A stretch of 53,951 nt of DNA from Deinococcus ruber (GTDB taxonomy: Bacteria; Deinococcota; Deinococci; Deinococcales; Deinococcaceae), in assembly GCF_014648095.1 (NCBI RefSeq), contig NZ_BMQL01000028.1, positions 1 to 53,951 on the forward strand. Reading direction: 5' to 3'. Below the pieces are notes generated by a model. The model saw only the letters and a list, made by a program, of their open reading frames with translations, was not told the DNA's origin and ran no database searches. Below are positions 26,079-34,465 of this stretch, in pieces. The first letter of the stretch is position 1. Every line of letters begins with the position of its first letter. Position numbers and translations under genes: made by a program.

Positions 26079-26937
26079 GCAGTCCGTCTCCTAGAAAATT
26101 GATCGCCAGCACCGTTACCAGAATCGCCGCGCCGGACGGCAACCACAGCCACGGCTGAGATTGTAATACTGTAATGGTTCGGGCGTCTGACAGCATGTTG
26201 CCCCACGACGCCACGGGTTGCTGTACGCCAAGTCCCAGAAACGACAATGCGCTCTCGGTCAGGATCGCCTCGGCCACGCCCAGGGTGGTCTGCACGATGA
26301 TCGGTGCGGCGGCATTGGGCAGGATATGGCGAAACATCAGGCGCGGGTCGCCTGCCCCCAGCGCTCTGGCCGCATCGACATATTCCAGATCGCGCAGCTT
26401 GAGCGTCTCGCCGCGCATCAGCCGGAAGGTCGGTACCCAGCTCAGCAGGCCGATCACCGTCACCGTCGTGAACAGGCTGGGCGGCACGAAACTGGAAACG
26501 GTCAGAATCAGAAACAGGCTGGGAAACGCTGCCACTGCGTCGGTGAAGCGTGACAGCAGCGTATCGGTCCAGCCGCCCCGAAACCCCGCGATCACGCCCA
26601 GCACCACGCCGATGACCAGTGCCAGCAGCGCCGCGCTGATGCCGATGGTGAGTGAAACCCGCGTGCCGAAGATCAGGCGCGAGAGCACGTCGCGTCCCAG
26701 CGTGTCGGTGCCGAGCCAGAATTCGCGGGTGGGCGGGCTGGCGAACTGGATGTTGCCGCTGGGACCGGTTGCCAGATTGTACGGATCGTAGGGAGCCAGC
26801 AGCGGCGCAAAGATGCCCACCAGAATCAGGAGTATCAGGACCACCACGCTGATCAGGGCCAGGCGGTGCCGGGTAAAGCGGCCCAGGCTCCTTCCTCCGA
26901 CAGACCGAGTGCGCGTCAGAACGGGTGCGGCGCTCAT
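26050..26937 (-). CDS. Dipeptide/oligopeptide ABC permease, DppC/OppC type
   Basis: A 295-residue inner-membrane protein. It has one N-terminal helix (RLALISVVVLILLILVGIFA) then the BPD_transp_1 domain with five more. FWLGTDTLGRDVLSRLIFGTRVSL is the DppC/OppC signature, and the EAA loop is YVDAARALGAGDPRLMFRHILPN, which contacts the ATPase. GLGVQQPVASWGNML is also characteristic. The start overlaps the DppB stop (ATGA), and the 3' end overlaps the regulator gene. Confidence 0.93.
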   Translation of the reverse strand: MSAAPVLTRTRSVGGRSLGRFTRHRLALISVVVLILLILVGIFAPLLAPYDPYNLATGPSGNIQFASPPTREFWLGTDTLGRDVLSRLIFGTRVSLTIGISAALLALVIGVVLGVIAGFRGGWTDTLLSRFTDAVAAFPSLFLILTVSSFVPPSLFTTVTVIGLLSWVPTFRLMRGETLKLRDLEYVDAARALGAGDPRLMFRHILPNAAAPIIVQTTLGVAEAILTESALSFLGLGVQQPVASWGNMLSDARTITVLQSQPWLWLPSGAAILVTVLAINFLGDGLRDTFNPREQ

Positions 26938-27899
26938 GATTCCAGCCTGACACGCGGATCGATCAGGCCGTACAGCACATCGGCCACCAGGCTGCCAACA
27001 ATCACCAGTACGGCTGTGATGGTGTTGATCGCCATTGAAACCGGGTAATCGCGGGCAAATACCGAATCCACCAGCAGGCGACCCATGCCCGGCCAGGCAA
27101 AGATGGTCTCGGTGATGACCGACCCGGCAAAAAAGGCGGGCAGCGAGAGGCCCAGCAGCGTCACCACCGGAATCAGGCCATTTCTGAGGGCGTGCTTGAA
27201 CAGGATGGAGACTTCACCCACGCCTTTACTGCGGGCCGTGCGAACGTAATCCTGACGGAGCGCTTCGCTGACCGAGCTACGAACATGCCGCAGGATGCTC
27301 GCGGTGCCGGTCAGAGTCAGGACACAGACCGGAAGCACCATATGCCACAGCCGGTCAAACAGCAGCGCCCACCCCTGATGGTCGGCGCTGTAATTCTCGA
27401 AGCCGGAGGTGGGAAACCAGCCCAGCTGCACCGAGAACAGATAGATCAGGCTGAGGCCAAAGAAGAAACTGGGGATGCTGATGCCCGCGAACACTAGCAT
27501 GGTGCTCAGGTAATCGATGATGGAATACGGTCTGGCAGCGCTGTAGATTCCGATGCCGAGCGCCAGCACCACGATCAGCACGAACGAGGTCAGGGTGAGG
27601 AGGAGTGTCGGCCCCGCCCGCTGTTTGAGCAGGGCCGTGACGCTCTCACCGTTTCTGACCGAGTAGCCGAAATTCCCCTGCGCCAGATTGGAAACCCAGC
27701 TGAGGTACTGCAGCGGCACGGGCTTGTCGATCCCGAGCGCCGTCTCGGCCCGGCTGATCTCCTGCGGGCTCATGCGCGGATTGATAAAGGTCTGCATCGC
27801 GTTGCCGGGGGCTAAGTTCATCACGGCGAAGCTGATAAACGACACGATGATCAGCAGCACGGCACCCTGTAGTCCCCGCCTGGCGATGAAGGGCAGCAC
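26934..27899 (-). CDS. Dipeptide/oligopeptide ABC permease, DppB/OppB type
   Basis: A 321-residue membrane component. The first helix is followed by MNLAPGNAMQTF, and GNFGYSVRNGESV is the DppB/OppB signature. The EAA loop is DYVRTARSKGVGEVSILFKHALRN. AGSVITETIFAWPGMGRLLVDS is the conserved C-terminal stretch. It begins at GTG 27899, only 3 bp after the stop of the binding-protein gene, so its translation is coupled. Confidence 0.93.
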   Translation of the reverse strand: MLPFIARRGLQGAVLLIIVSFISFAVMNLAPGNAMQTFINPRMSPQEISRAETALGIDKPVPLQYLSWVSNLAQGNFGYSVRNGESVTALLKQRAGPTLLLTLTSFVLIVVLALGIGIYSAARPYSIIDYLSTMLVFAGISIPSFFFGLSLIYLFSVQLGWFPTSGFENYSADHQGWALLFDRLWHMVLPVCVLTLTGTASILRHVRSSVSEALRQDYVRTARSKGVGEVSILFKHALRNGLIPVVTLLGLSLPAFFAGSVITETIFAWPGMGRLLVDSVFARDYPVSMAINTITAVLVIVGSLVADVLYGLIDPRVRLES

Positions 27900-27902
27900 T
27901 GC

Positions 27903-29537
27903 TTACTGCACCCACCAACGGGCCACGTTCACATTGACCCCCCGGATATCCGGCGCGAAGTTGTGCAGACGGGTCTGGCTGCCGTACAGCGCCTGCGCCT
28001 GCGTCAGCGGAATCCAGGGCAACTGATCGCGCATCAGCAGGCCGAACTGGTTGTACAGCGCTTTGCGGGCGGTCTGTGCGACGGTTTCCTGGGCCTTTGT
28101 CAGCAGGTTGCCGCCCGCCGCGTCGGTGTAGCCGGTGAAGTTGTAGCCGTTGGGCGGCTGACCGTCTGCCGTAAAGTACGACAGGTACTCGCTCGGATCG
28201 CGCTCGATTCCGAAGCCCAGAATAAACAGGTCGAAGTCGGTGGCGTTCACGGCGCGGGGCTTGTTCTGCCCGTCTTTGGGCAGCAGGTACGTGACCAGCG
28301 TGGGAAAGTCCATGCTCTGCAAATCCACCTGAATGCCGATCTGGCGCAGGTTGGCCTGAATCAGGGCCGCGCCCCGCTCACGAACCGGGTTTCCGGTGGT
28401 GTAGAACAGGCGCAGTTTCAGGGTCTTGCCGTCCTTGCTCCGCACGCCGCCGCTCATGGTCCAGCCTGCGTCGTCCAGGGTTTTCTGAGCCAGTGCCGGG
28501 TCGTAGGGAATGGGCCTGACGTTGCTGGGGTAGGCCCAGTGTGATTTGGGGAAAATGGTATCGACCACCGTGCCGTAACCCGACATCAGCCCGGTCACGA
28601 TGGCTTTGCGGTTGATGGCGTAGGCCATCGCCGTGCGAACCGCCTTGTCGGCCAGGACGGGGTTTCTGAGGTTGGTGCCCACATAATCGAAATCCAGCTG
28701 ATTGACGACCGTCAGCTTGACGTTGGCGTTGTCTTTGACGCTCGCCACACTCGGCACCGGTACCGGAGCGGCGTCCACCTCACCCTTGACCAGCGCGGCC
28801 AGCATGGTGTTGGCGTCGCCGAAGCGCACGATCAGGCGGTCGAGGCAGGGGCGGCCCGCAAAATACGCTTTGTTGGCTTCCAGCTCGATCAGTTCGCCGC
28901 TGCGGTACTGTTTGAATTTGAAGGGGCCGCTGCCGACAGGGTTGCGGTTGGTCGCGTCTTTCTGCCAGTTCTCGACCGCAATCTTGCCGTAGATGTGCTG
29001 CGGCAGAATCATGATGCCCGCCAGTGTCGCCAGAATCGGCGCATACACCTTGTCGGTACTCAGGGCGATGGTGCGGTCGTCGATCACCTTGATGCCGCTG
29101 ATGGTCGTCGCCTTGCCGTCGTGGTAGGCGTCTGCGCCGCTCAGGACCTCGACCTGACTGAACGCGCCGCCGTTGTACTTGGGGCTGGCAATCGCGGTGA
29201 GGGTGAAGGCCACGTCTCTGGCGGTCAGCGGCTGCCCGTCGTGCCATTTGATGTTGGGGCGCAGCTTGAAGGTGAGGGTCTTCTTGTCGGCGGAAAACGT
29301 CCACGACTGCGCCAGATCGGCCTGATAGTTCAGGTCAGCCGTGGGTTTGACCAGGGCATTGAAGACCAGCTCTTCGATATTGGTGTCGTAGGTGGTCGGG
29401 AAGATCAGCGGATTGAGGTTGCCGGGTTCACTGTTCTGCGCGATGGTTGCCGTGCCGCCCACCTTGGGACAGCTGGCCGTCTGCGCGTAGGCACCACTCA
29501 GGAGCAGGGCGGCGGACAGAAAAAGCAGTTTACGCAT
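27903..29537 (-). CDS. Periplasmic peptide-binding protein, SBP family 5
   Basis: A 544-residue exported binding protein. The signal peptide MRKLLFLSAALLLSGAYA is followed by a mature N-terminus with GGTATIAQNSEPGNLNPL. LAQSWTFSADKKTLTFKLRPNIKWHDGQPLTARDV is the SBP_bac_5 signature, broken here only by my shortening, and YTTGNPVRERGAALIQANLRQIG is the lobe-II hallmark. There is no lipobox cysteine. GGAGG lies 5 nt before the ATG. It determines specificity of the transporter; the family also imports glutathione, opines and other peptide-like compounds. Confidence 0.93.
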   Translation of the reverse strand: MRKLLFLSAALLLSGAYAQTASCPKVGGTATIAQNSEPGNLNPLIFPTTYDTNIEELVFNALVKPTADLNYQADLAQSWTFSADKKTLTFKLRPNIKWHDGQPLTARDVAFTLTAIASPKYNGGAFSQVEVLSGADAYHDGKATTISGIKVIDDRTIALSTDKVYAPILATLAGIMILPQHIYGKIAVENWQKDATNRNPVGSGPFKFKQYRSGELIELEANKAYFAGRPCLDRLIVRFGDANTMLAALVKGEVDAAPVPVPSVASVKDNANVKLTVVNQLDFDYVGTNLRNPVLADKAVRTAMAYAINRKAIVTGLMSGYGTVVDTIFPKSHWAYPSNVRPIPYDPALAQKTLDDAGWTMSGGVRSKDGKTLKLRLFYTTGNPVRERGAALIQANLRQIGIQVDLQSMDFPTLVTYLLPKDGQNKPRAVNATDFDLFILGFGIERDPSEYLSYFTADGQPPNGYNFTGYTDAAGGNLLTKAQETVAQTARKALYNQFGLLMRDQLPWIPLTQAQALYGSQTRLHNFAPDIRGVNVNVARWWVQ

Positions 29538-29582
29538 GGTGAACCTCCGGGGCCAATCTGGATGGATGCAGGGACGTGCGGA

Positions 29583-30749
29583 TCATCGAGCGGTCCACAG
29601 CTGCTGCTGGCGAGTGCTCAGGTACTGCGGGCCGTCTTCCGTCACCAATACGTTTTCCTCCACGATCATGCTGGGGTCAGGACTCATCAGGACAGTCGGT
29701 TCCAGGGTAAAAATCATGCCCGCTTCGACGCTCAGGCCGGGGGCGCGGCGCTTGTTGTCACCACGCGGGCCGAGAACCGCGCCGCCGTCGTGCACGTGTC
29801 GCCCGATCTGGTGGCCGGTGGAATGCTGAATCTCGGGATAGCCCAGGCTCAGCAGATGCTGACGGGCAGCGGCGTCCACCTGATAGCCCGGCGTTCCCGG
29901 TCTGAGAACGGCAAAGGCCGCGTCGATTGCGCCGTAGATCGCCCTGAAGACCTGTTGCTCGCGCTGGGGCGCGGCGTCTTCATCGTCTCTGAGAAAGTAG
30001 ATGGTGCGGGCAATGTCGGAGTAGTACCCTTCCACGCCCAGCGCGGTATCCAGAATCAGCAGATCGCCGGGAACGACGGCTTCATCGGTCGGAGCGCGGT
30101 GAGACATCCCGACGCGGTTGATCAGTACCAGCGGCCCGCCAAAATCGCCCGGATCGGGGGCCGCGCCGAGTTCGGCGGCCAGTTCGTTCATGCGGGCCTG
30201 AATCTGCCGTTCGGTCTGTCCGGCATGCAGCGTCGGCAACAGGCGGTCATAAAACACCGTGGTCAGGTCGATGGCGCGTTGCAGGCGGCGCAGTTCTTCG
30301 GGCGACTTGATGGCCCGCACCCGGCTGAGCTGCTCCTCGCTGCTCACGATCTGAACGTCCGGCAGGGCGGTTCGCAGCACTTTTTCGAGCGACAGGTACT
30401 GTCCGTGGGTCAGGCCGTCGCAGCGAATGTCGTGTTCACTGAAGTTGAGCAGCACCGTCTGAGGAGCCAGTTCGCGCAGCCAGTCGCTCAGGTCGTTCTC
30501 GAACGAGGCGGCGTACTTGCGGGTTGTCAGAAAAGGCGAGTGCTGCTCGAAATGCCCGGCGTCGATGCGCGATACCAGCGCTTTCGGGCCGTCGCCGTCC
30601 AGCATAAAGGCGGCTTTGCCCACCGAATTGGTGCCGAAAACCAGCCCGACGTTGGGGTCGCTGCCTTCCTGGGTCAGGAAGAGCCAGAGTTCACCGGAAT
30701 GGAGTTGCTGCGTGGCCTGTCGTGCCTTTTCTTCGCCCAGTGCTGACAT
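29583..30749 (-). CDS. M24-family metallopeptidase (Xaa-Pro dipeptidase-like), A
   Basis: A 388-residue creatinase-fold protein: N-terminal domain (about 1-155), then a pita-bread catalytic domain. The five metal ligands are visible: Asp in LLILDTALG, Asp in YYSDIARTIY, His in HSTGHQIGRHVHDGG, Glu in TLEPTVL and Glu in VEENVLVT. AGGAGG lies 6 nt before ATG 30749; an upstream in-frame start at 30800 is less likely. It heads the leftward operon. Its paralogue at 31030 is transcribed the other way from the same control region, and long runs are identical (for example LTQEGSDPNVGLVFGT). Confidence 0.93.
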   Translation of the reverse strand: MSALGEEKARQATQQLHSGELWLFLTQEGSDPNVGLVFGTNSVGKAAFMLDGDGPKALVSRIDAGHFEQHSPFLTTRKYAASFENDLSDWLRELAPQTVLLNFSEHDIRCDGLTHGQYLSLEKVLRTALPDVQIVSSEEQLSRVRAIKSPEELRRLQRAIDLTTVFYDRLLPTLHAGQTERQIQARMNELAAELGAAPDPGDFGGPLVLINRVGMSHRAPTDEAVVPGDLLILDTALGVEGYYSDIARTIYFLRDDEDAAPQREQQVFRAIYGAIDAAFAVLRPGTPGYQVDAAARQHLLSLGYPEIQHSTGHQIGRHVHDGGAVLGPRGDNKRRAPGLSVEAGMIFTLEPTVLMSPDPSMIVEENVLVTEDGPQYLSTRQQQLWTAR

Positions 30750-30790
30750 TGCGCCCTCCTGAAGTGATTTGGCCCGGAGTGGTTGCACAA

Positions 30791-30832
30791 GTCTTAGCAT
30801 GCTGGCTGTCAGCAGTCAAGATATTGAACTTT
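30791..30832 (-). promoter_or_regulatory. Leftward promoter of the peptide operon with operator half-site
   Basis: On the minus strand, -35 TTGACT (30819-30814) and -10 TAAGAC (30796-30791) are separated by 17 bp. GTTCAAT (30829-30823) lies 3 bp upstream of the -35, the same arrangement as in the rightward promoter. The other arm of the palindrome is degenerate here. Confidence 0.6.
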
Positions 30833-30912
30833 TGAGAGGATGTCCGGGAGCATTTCTGGCTGGATTTTTGTATTCAGTCCATGTAAAGGGTTGGAAGCAC
30901 CGATATCATCCG

Positions 30913-30961
30913 ATTGAACTTTGTTCAATAGATTGACCAAAGCGACCCTGATCGGTACAAT
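30913..30961 (+). promoter_or_regulatory. Rightward promoter of the catabolic operon with palindromic operator
   Basis: A near-consensus promoter: -35 TTGACC (30933-30938), a 17-bp spacer and -10 TACAAT (30956-30961). The operator ATTGAAC-TTT-GTTCAAT (30913-30929, perfect 7-bp arms) ends 3 bp before the -35. The 10-mer ATTGAACTTT recurs at 30823-30832. The XRE-cupin protein encoded in the opposite operon is the likely binder; that is an inference. Confidence 0.75.
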
Positions 30962-31029
30962 CGCCGCACAACCGGGCAGCAACTCAGACAGCAGGGCAGG
31001 CCAGCAGTTCCTGATCGACGGGAGGCAAC

Positions 31030-32199
31030 ATGGTGGATACACTCGCACAGCAGAAAATCTCTCAGGCGCTCGCGACCCTGGGGCCAGACGAACTCTGGCT
31101 CTTCCTGACCCAGGAAGGCAGCGACCCCAACGTCGGGCTGGTTTTCGGCACTGCACTGAGCGGGCGGGCCGCCCTGATGCTGCATCCACAGCGCGGCGCT
31201 CTGGGACTGTGTGCCAATTACGACCGGGGCCATCTGGAGCATCAGGGCCAGTTTGCCGAACTGCGCGATTACACCACCAGTTTCGCCGACGCCTTCTGCA
31301 CGTGGCTCTCCGAACTCGCGCCGCAGACCATCTGGCTTAATTTCAGCGAACACGACGCACTGGCCGATGGCCTGAGCTACGGGCAATACCTGAGCACCGA
31401 GCGGCTGATTCGCCAGACGCTTCCGGGCACCCAGATCAGGAGCAGTCAGGATCTGCTCCGCACCGTGCGGGGCGTCAAAACGCCCGAAGAACTGCGCCGC
31501 CTGCAACGCGCCATCGACCTGACCGGCGACCTGTATGACCGTCTGCTGCCGACCCTGGAAGTCGGACAAACTGAGCGGCAGATTCAGGCCCGTATGAACG
31601 TGCTGGCCGCCGAACTCGGCGCGGCCCCGTATCTCGGCGGTCACGGTGGGCCGCTGGTCTGCATCAACCGGGTGGGGCTGGCGCACCGCGCTCCCACCGA
31701 CGAAGCGCTGCGCCCCGGCGACCTGCTGATTCTCGACACGGGCCTCGCCGTGGAAGGGTATTACTCTGACATTGCCCGCACGCTGTATGTCCGGCAGCCG
31801 GGCGAACACGAGGCACCCGCCGAAATTCAGGCGGTCTTTCAGGCCATTTACGCCGCGATTGACGCCGCCTTCGCCGTTCTGAAACCCGGCGTCCGTGGGG
31901 TAGACGTGGACGCCGCCGCCCGGAGCGCTCTGCGCGGTGCCGGTCAACCTGAACTCAGCCACGCCACCGGCCATCAGACCGGGCAGCGGGTGCACGACGG
32001 CGGCACCCTGCTTGGCCCCGACTGGGAGCGGTACAACGCTGCTTCACGCGGAGTGGTGCAGGAGGGCGAGGTGTACACCCTGGAACCGACGGTGGTGCAG
32101 TCGCCGCTGCCGAGCATGATCGTCGAGGAAAACGTGGTGGTGACGCACAGCGGCGCTCGTTACCTGAGTCGCCGTCAGGAACACCTATGGCTGATCTGA
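31030..32199 (+). CDS. M24-family metallopeptidase, B
   Basis: A 389-residue paralogue of the peptidase at 29583 with the same domains and all five metal ligands: LLILDTGLAVEGYYSDIARTLY (two Asp), HATGHQTGQRVHDGG (His), TLEPTVV (Glu) and VEENVVVT (Glu). Shared blocks such as RLQRAIDLT and ERQIQARMN point to a gene duplication in inverted orientation around the promoter. GGGAGG precedes ATG 31030. It is the first gene of the rightward operon and overlaps the next by 13 bp. Confidence 0.93.
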   Translation: MVDTLAQQKISQALATLGPDELWLFLTQEGSDPNVGLVFGTALSGRAALMLHPQRGALGLCANYDRGHLEHQGQFAELRDYTTSFADAFCTWLSELAPQTIWLNFSEHDALADGLSYGQYLSTERLIRQTLPGTQIRSSQDLLRTVRGVKTPEELRRLQRAIDLTGDLYDRLLPTLEVGQTERQIQARMNVLAAELGAAPYLGGHGGPLVCINRVGLAHRAPTDEALRPGDLLILDTGLAVEGYYSDIARTLYVRQPGEHEAPAEIQAVFQAIYAAIDAAFAVLKPGVRGVDVDAAARSALRGAGQPELSHATGHQTGQRVHDGGTLLGPDWERYNAASRGVVQEGEVYTLEPTVVQSPLPSMIVEENVVVTHSGARYLSRRQEHLWLI

Positions 32200-33302
32200 G
32201 GCCGCACCTGAACCCTGCGCGTCTGGCGACCCTGCGCGGCCTGCTGGATTCTCAACGAGCGCCTGGAATCGAAGCGCTGCTGATCACCGCGCCGTACCAG
32301 TTGCGTGCCTTCTGCGGCGTGCGGGTTTCGGCGGGTGCGCTGGTGCTGACAGCCGAGGGCAGCGTGCTGCTGCTCGATCCACGCTACCTGGCTGCCGTGA
32401 CCGTTCCCGGCGGCGTGACGTTGAAGCCGTATGCCAATGCTCGAACTTTTTCCGCAGGCATCCGGGAAGTCCTCGGCAGCGCCAGACGCATCGGCGTGTA
32501 CGCGCCTGCGCTCAGTCTGGCCGCCATGAACGAGCTGAACCCGCAGGGAGAGCTGGAGTTCGTGCCTGTCGATGCTGTGCTGGACGACCTGCTCAGCCTG
32601 CTGAACGAGGCCGAGCTGGAGGCGCTTCAGCGGGCTGAGGCACTGACGCGGCGGGCCATCGCAGCCACGTTCGCGGCGCTGCGTCCCGGCATCAGCGAAC
32701 GTCAGCTTGAGCGGGTACTGCTGGACAGCCTTGCCGAGGGCGGGGAAGGGCCAGCTTTCCCGCCCATCGTGGCCTTCGGAGAGCTGACGGCGCTGCCCCA
32801 CGCCCACCCCGGCGAGGCCGTCTGGCACCCTGGCGACCTGGTCACAGTCGATGCCGGGGCAGTCGTGGACGGGCTGCATGCCGACCTGACCGACACGCGG
32901 CTAGTGGGCGCAACTCAGGAAGACACCCGCGCACACGCGCTGCTGAAGCTGACCCGTCAGGCGCTGGACGCGGCTATCCGGGCCACCCGGGCAGGCGTGC
33001 TTGCTGGCGAGATTGACGAAGCGGCCCGCGCCGTCTTCCGAGCTGCGGAACTGGACGCGCAGACCCTGCTCGGCATCGGGCACGCGCTGGGCTATCAGGT
33101 GCATCAGCCTCCGATTCTGCGCCTCGGCAGCCAGGAAGCGGTGAAGGCAGGTCAGGTGCTGGCGCTGGAGCCGGGCGTGTATCTGCCGGGCTTCGGCGGC
33201 GTGCGTCTGGAGGAAATGGTGGTGGTGACCGGGGCGGGGGCGGTGCCGATAGCCCGGTGGCAGGTGCCTGAGATGGCCGCCGGGCAGGAGGCGCGGTCAT
33301 GA
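32187..33302 (+). CDS. M24-family metallopeptidase (Xaa-Pro aminopeptidase-like), C
   Basis: A 371-residue creatinase-fold enzyme, more distant from A and B and closer to PepQ/PepP. The ligands are Asp in LVTVDAGAV, Asp in HADLTDTRLV, His in LGIGHALGYQVHQPP, Glu in LALEPGVYLPG and Glu in RLEEMVVVT. The N-terminal creatinase_N domain has the usual GVRVSAGALVLT and LLLDPRYL strands. It overlaps the previous gene by 13 bp and the next by 4 bp. Three M24 enzymes in one locus suggest different steps or substrates, such as imino-bond cleavage at Pro or N-methylated residues. Confidence 0.92.
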   Translation: MADLRPHLNPARLATLRGLLDSQRAPGIEALLITAPYQLRAFCGVRVSAGALVLTAEGSVLLLDPRYLAAVTVPGGVTLKPYANARTFSAGIREVLGSARRIGVYAPALSLAAMNELNPQGELEFVPVDAVLDDLLSLLNEAELEALQRAEALTRRAIAATFAALRPGISERQLERVLLDSLAEGGEGPAFPPIVAFGELTALPHAHPGEAVWHPGDLVTVDAGAVVDGLHADLTDTRLVGATQEDTRAHALLKLTRQALDAAIRATRAGVLAGEIDEAARAVFRAAELDAQTLLGIGHALGYQVHQPPILRLGSQEAVKAGQVLALEPGVYLPGFGGVRLEEMVVVTGAGAVPIARWQVPEMAAGQEARS

Positions 33303-34465
33303 CCCTCAGCCCGAGCGAATTCCGAAGCCACTTCCCCGGCCTGGACACCTACGTGCATGCCAACAACTGCTCTCGCGGCGCACTCAGCTCTGAAGTCGAG
33401 GCCGCCGTGGGCGAGTATCTGCGGTCGTGGCGTGACGGCGGCTCGCCGTGGGGCGAGTGGATGGGCGTGTGGGAAGAAGCCCGCGCCGCGCTGGCCGCCC
33501 TCATCGGCAGCGATCCGGCGCAGGTGGCCCTGACCGACAGCGCCAGTCATGCGCTGGCCCTGGCAGTGCGTGCCCAGCCGCCCGCTGCGGGCGCGGTGGT
33601 GATCGAAGCCCACAACTTCCCCAGCGCCTTTTATCTGGCCGACGCCCTGCGCCGGGACGGCTATCAGGTGCGCTTCACGGCAGACTTTCCCGGTGAAACG
33701 CCGCTGGAGCGCACCCGCGCCGCGCTTCCCGGAGCCGCCCTGCTGGTGCTGGCGCAGGTGAGCTTTCAGACGGGCGAGCTGCTGGACGTGCCCGCGTATG
33801 TGGCGTGCGCCCGCGAATACGGCTGCGTGGTGGCGCTGGACGGGTATCAGGCGTTGGGCATCGTGCCCACCGATGTGGCGGCACTAGGCGTGACGTACTA
33901 CCTCAGCGGCACCCATAAATACCTGCTGGGAAGCGAGGGTTTCGCATTTCTGTACGCCCAGGGGGGCAGCGGCTCGCCACACGCCCCCGGCTGGATGGCC
34001 GCCGCCGACCCTATCGGCATGGATCTGGTGCAGCGCGACCTGAGTCCAGACGCCCGCCGTTTCGAAACGGGCACGCCGAATGTCGTGGGAGCCTACGCCT
34101 GCCGCGCCGCCCTGGGGTTGCTGGCCCAGGTTCCTGCACCGCAGCGGCTGGCACAGGTGCAGGCGTGTGTGTCGCTCATTCGGCAGGCCGCACAGCACGC
34201 CGGTCTGAAAGTGGTCACGCCCACCGAGCCGTCCCGCTTCGCCGCCATGATTGCCCTGGCCGCGCCGGATTCTGGCCGTACCGCCGCCGAGATGCACCAG
34301 AGCGGGTTGCTGGTCAGCGCCCGTGGGCCTGTGGTGCGGGTGAGCTTCCACGCCTACAACACCCTGAGTGAAGCGCAGCGTCTGGCCGACTGGATCAGTG
34401 CCCACCCACAGCAGTTTGAACGCATGTCAGGGCAGCAAGTACACGTTCAGAAGGAGCCGTTATGA
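33299..34465 (+). CDS. Class V aminotransferase-fold PLP enzyme
   Basis: A 388-residue fold-type I PLP enzyme. The Schiff-base lysine is in YYLSGTHKYLLG, with the pyridine-binding Asp in VVALDGYQALG and the phosphate contact region in LTDSASHALAL. VHANNCSRGALS near the N-terminus is the substrate-entry loop of kynureninase, cysteine desulfurase and related enzymes. The reaction may be transamination, beta-elimination or desulfuration; the sequence does not decide. It is coupled on both sides through ATGA overlaps. Confidence 0.9.
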   Translation: MTLSPSEFRSHFPGLDTYVHANNCSRGALSSEVEAAVGEYLRSWRDGGSPWGEWMGVWEEARAALAALIGSDPAQVALTDSASHALALAVRAQPPAAGAVVIEAHNFPSAFYLADALRRDGYQVRFTADFPGETPLERTRAALPGAALLVLAQVSFQTGELLDVPAYVACAREYGCVVALDGYQALGIVPTDVAALGVTYYLSGTHKYLLGSEGFAFLYAQGGSGSPHAPGWMAAADPIGMDLVQRDLSPDARRFETGTPNVVGAYACRAALGLLAQVPAPQRLAQVQACVSLIRQAAQHAGLKVVTPTEPSRFAAMIALAAPDSGRTAAEMHQSGLLVSARGPVVRVSFHAYNTLSEAQRLADWISAHPQQFERMSGQQVHVQKEPL

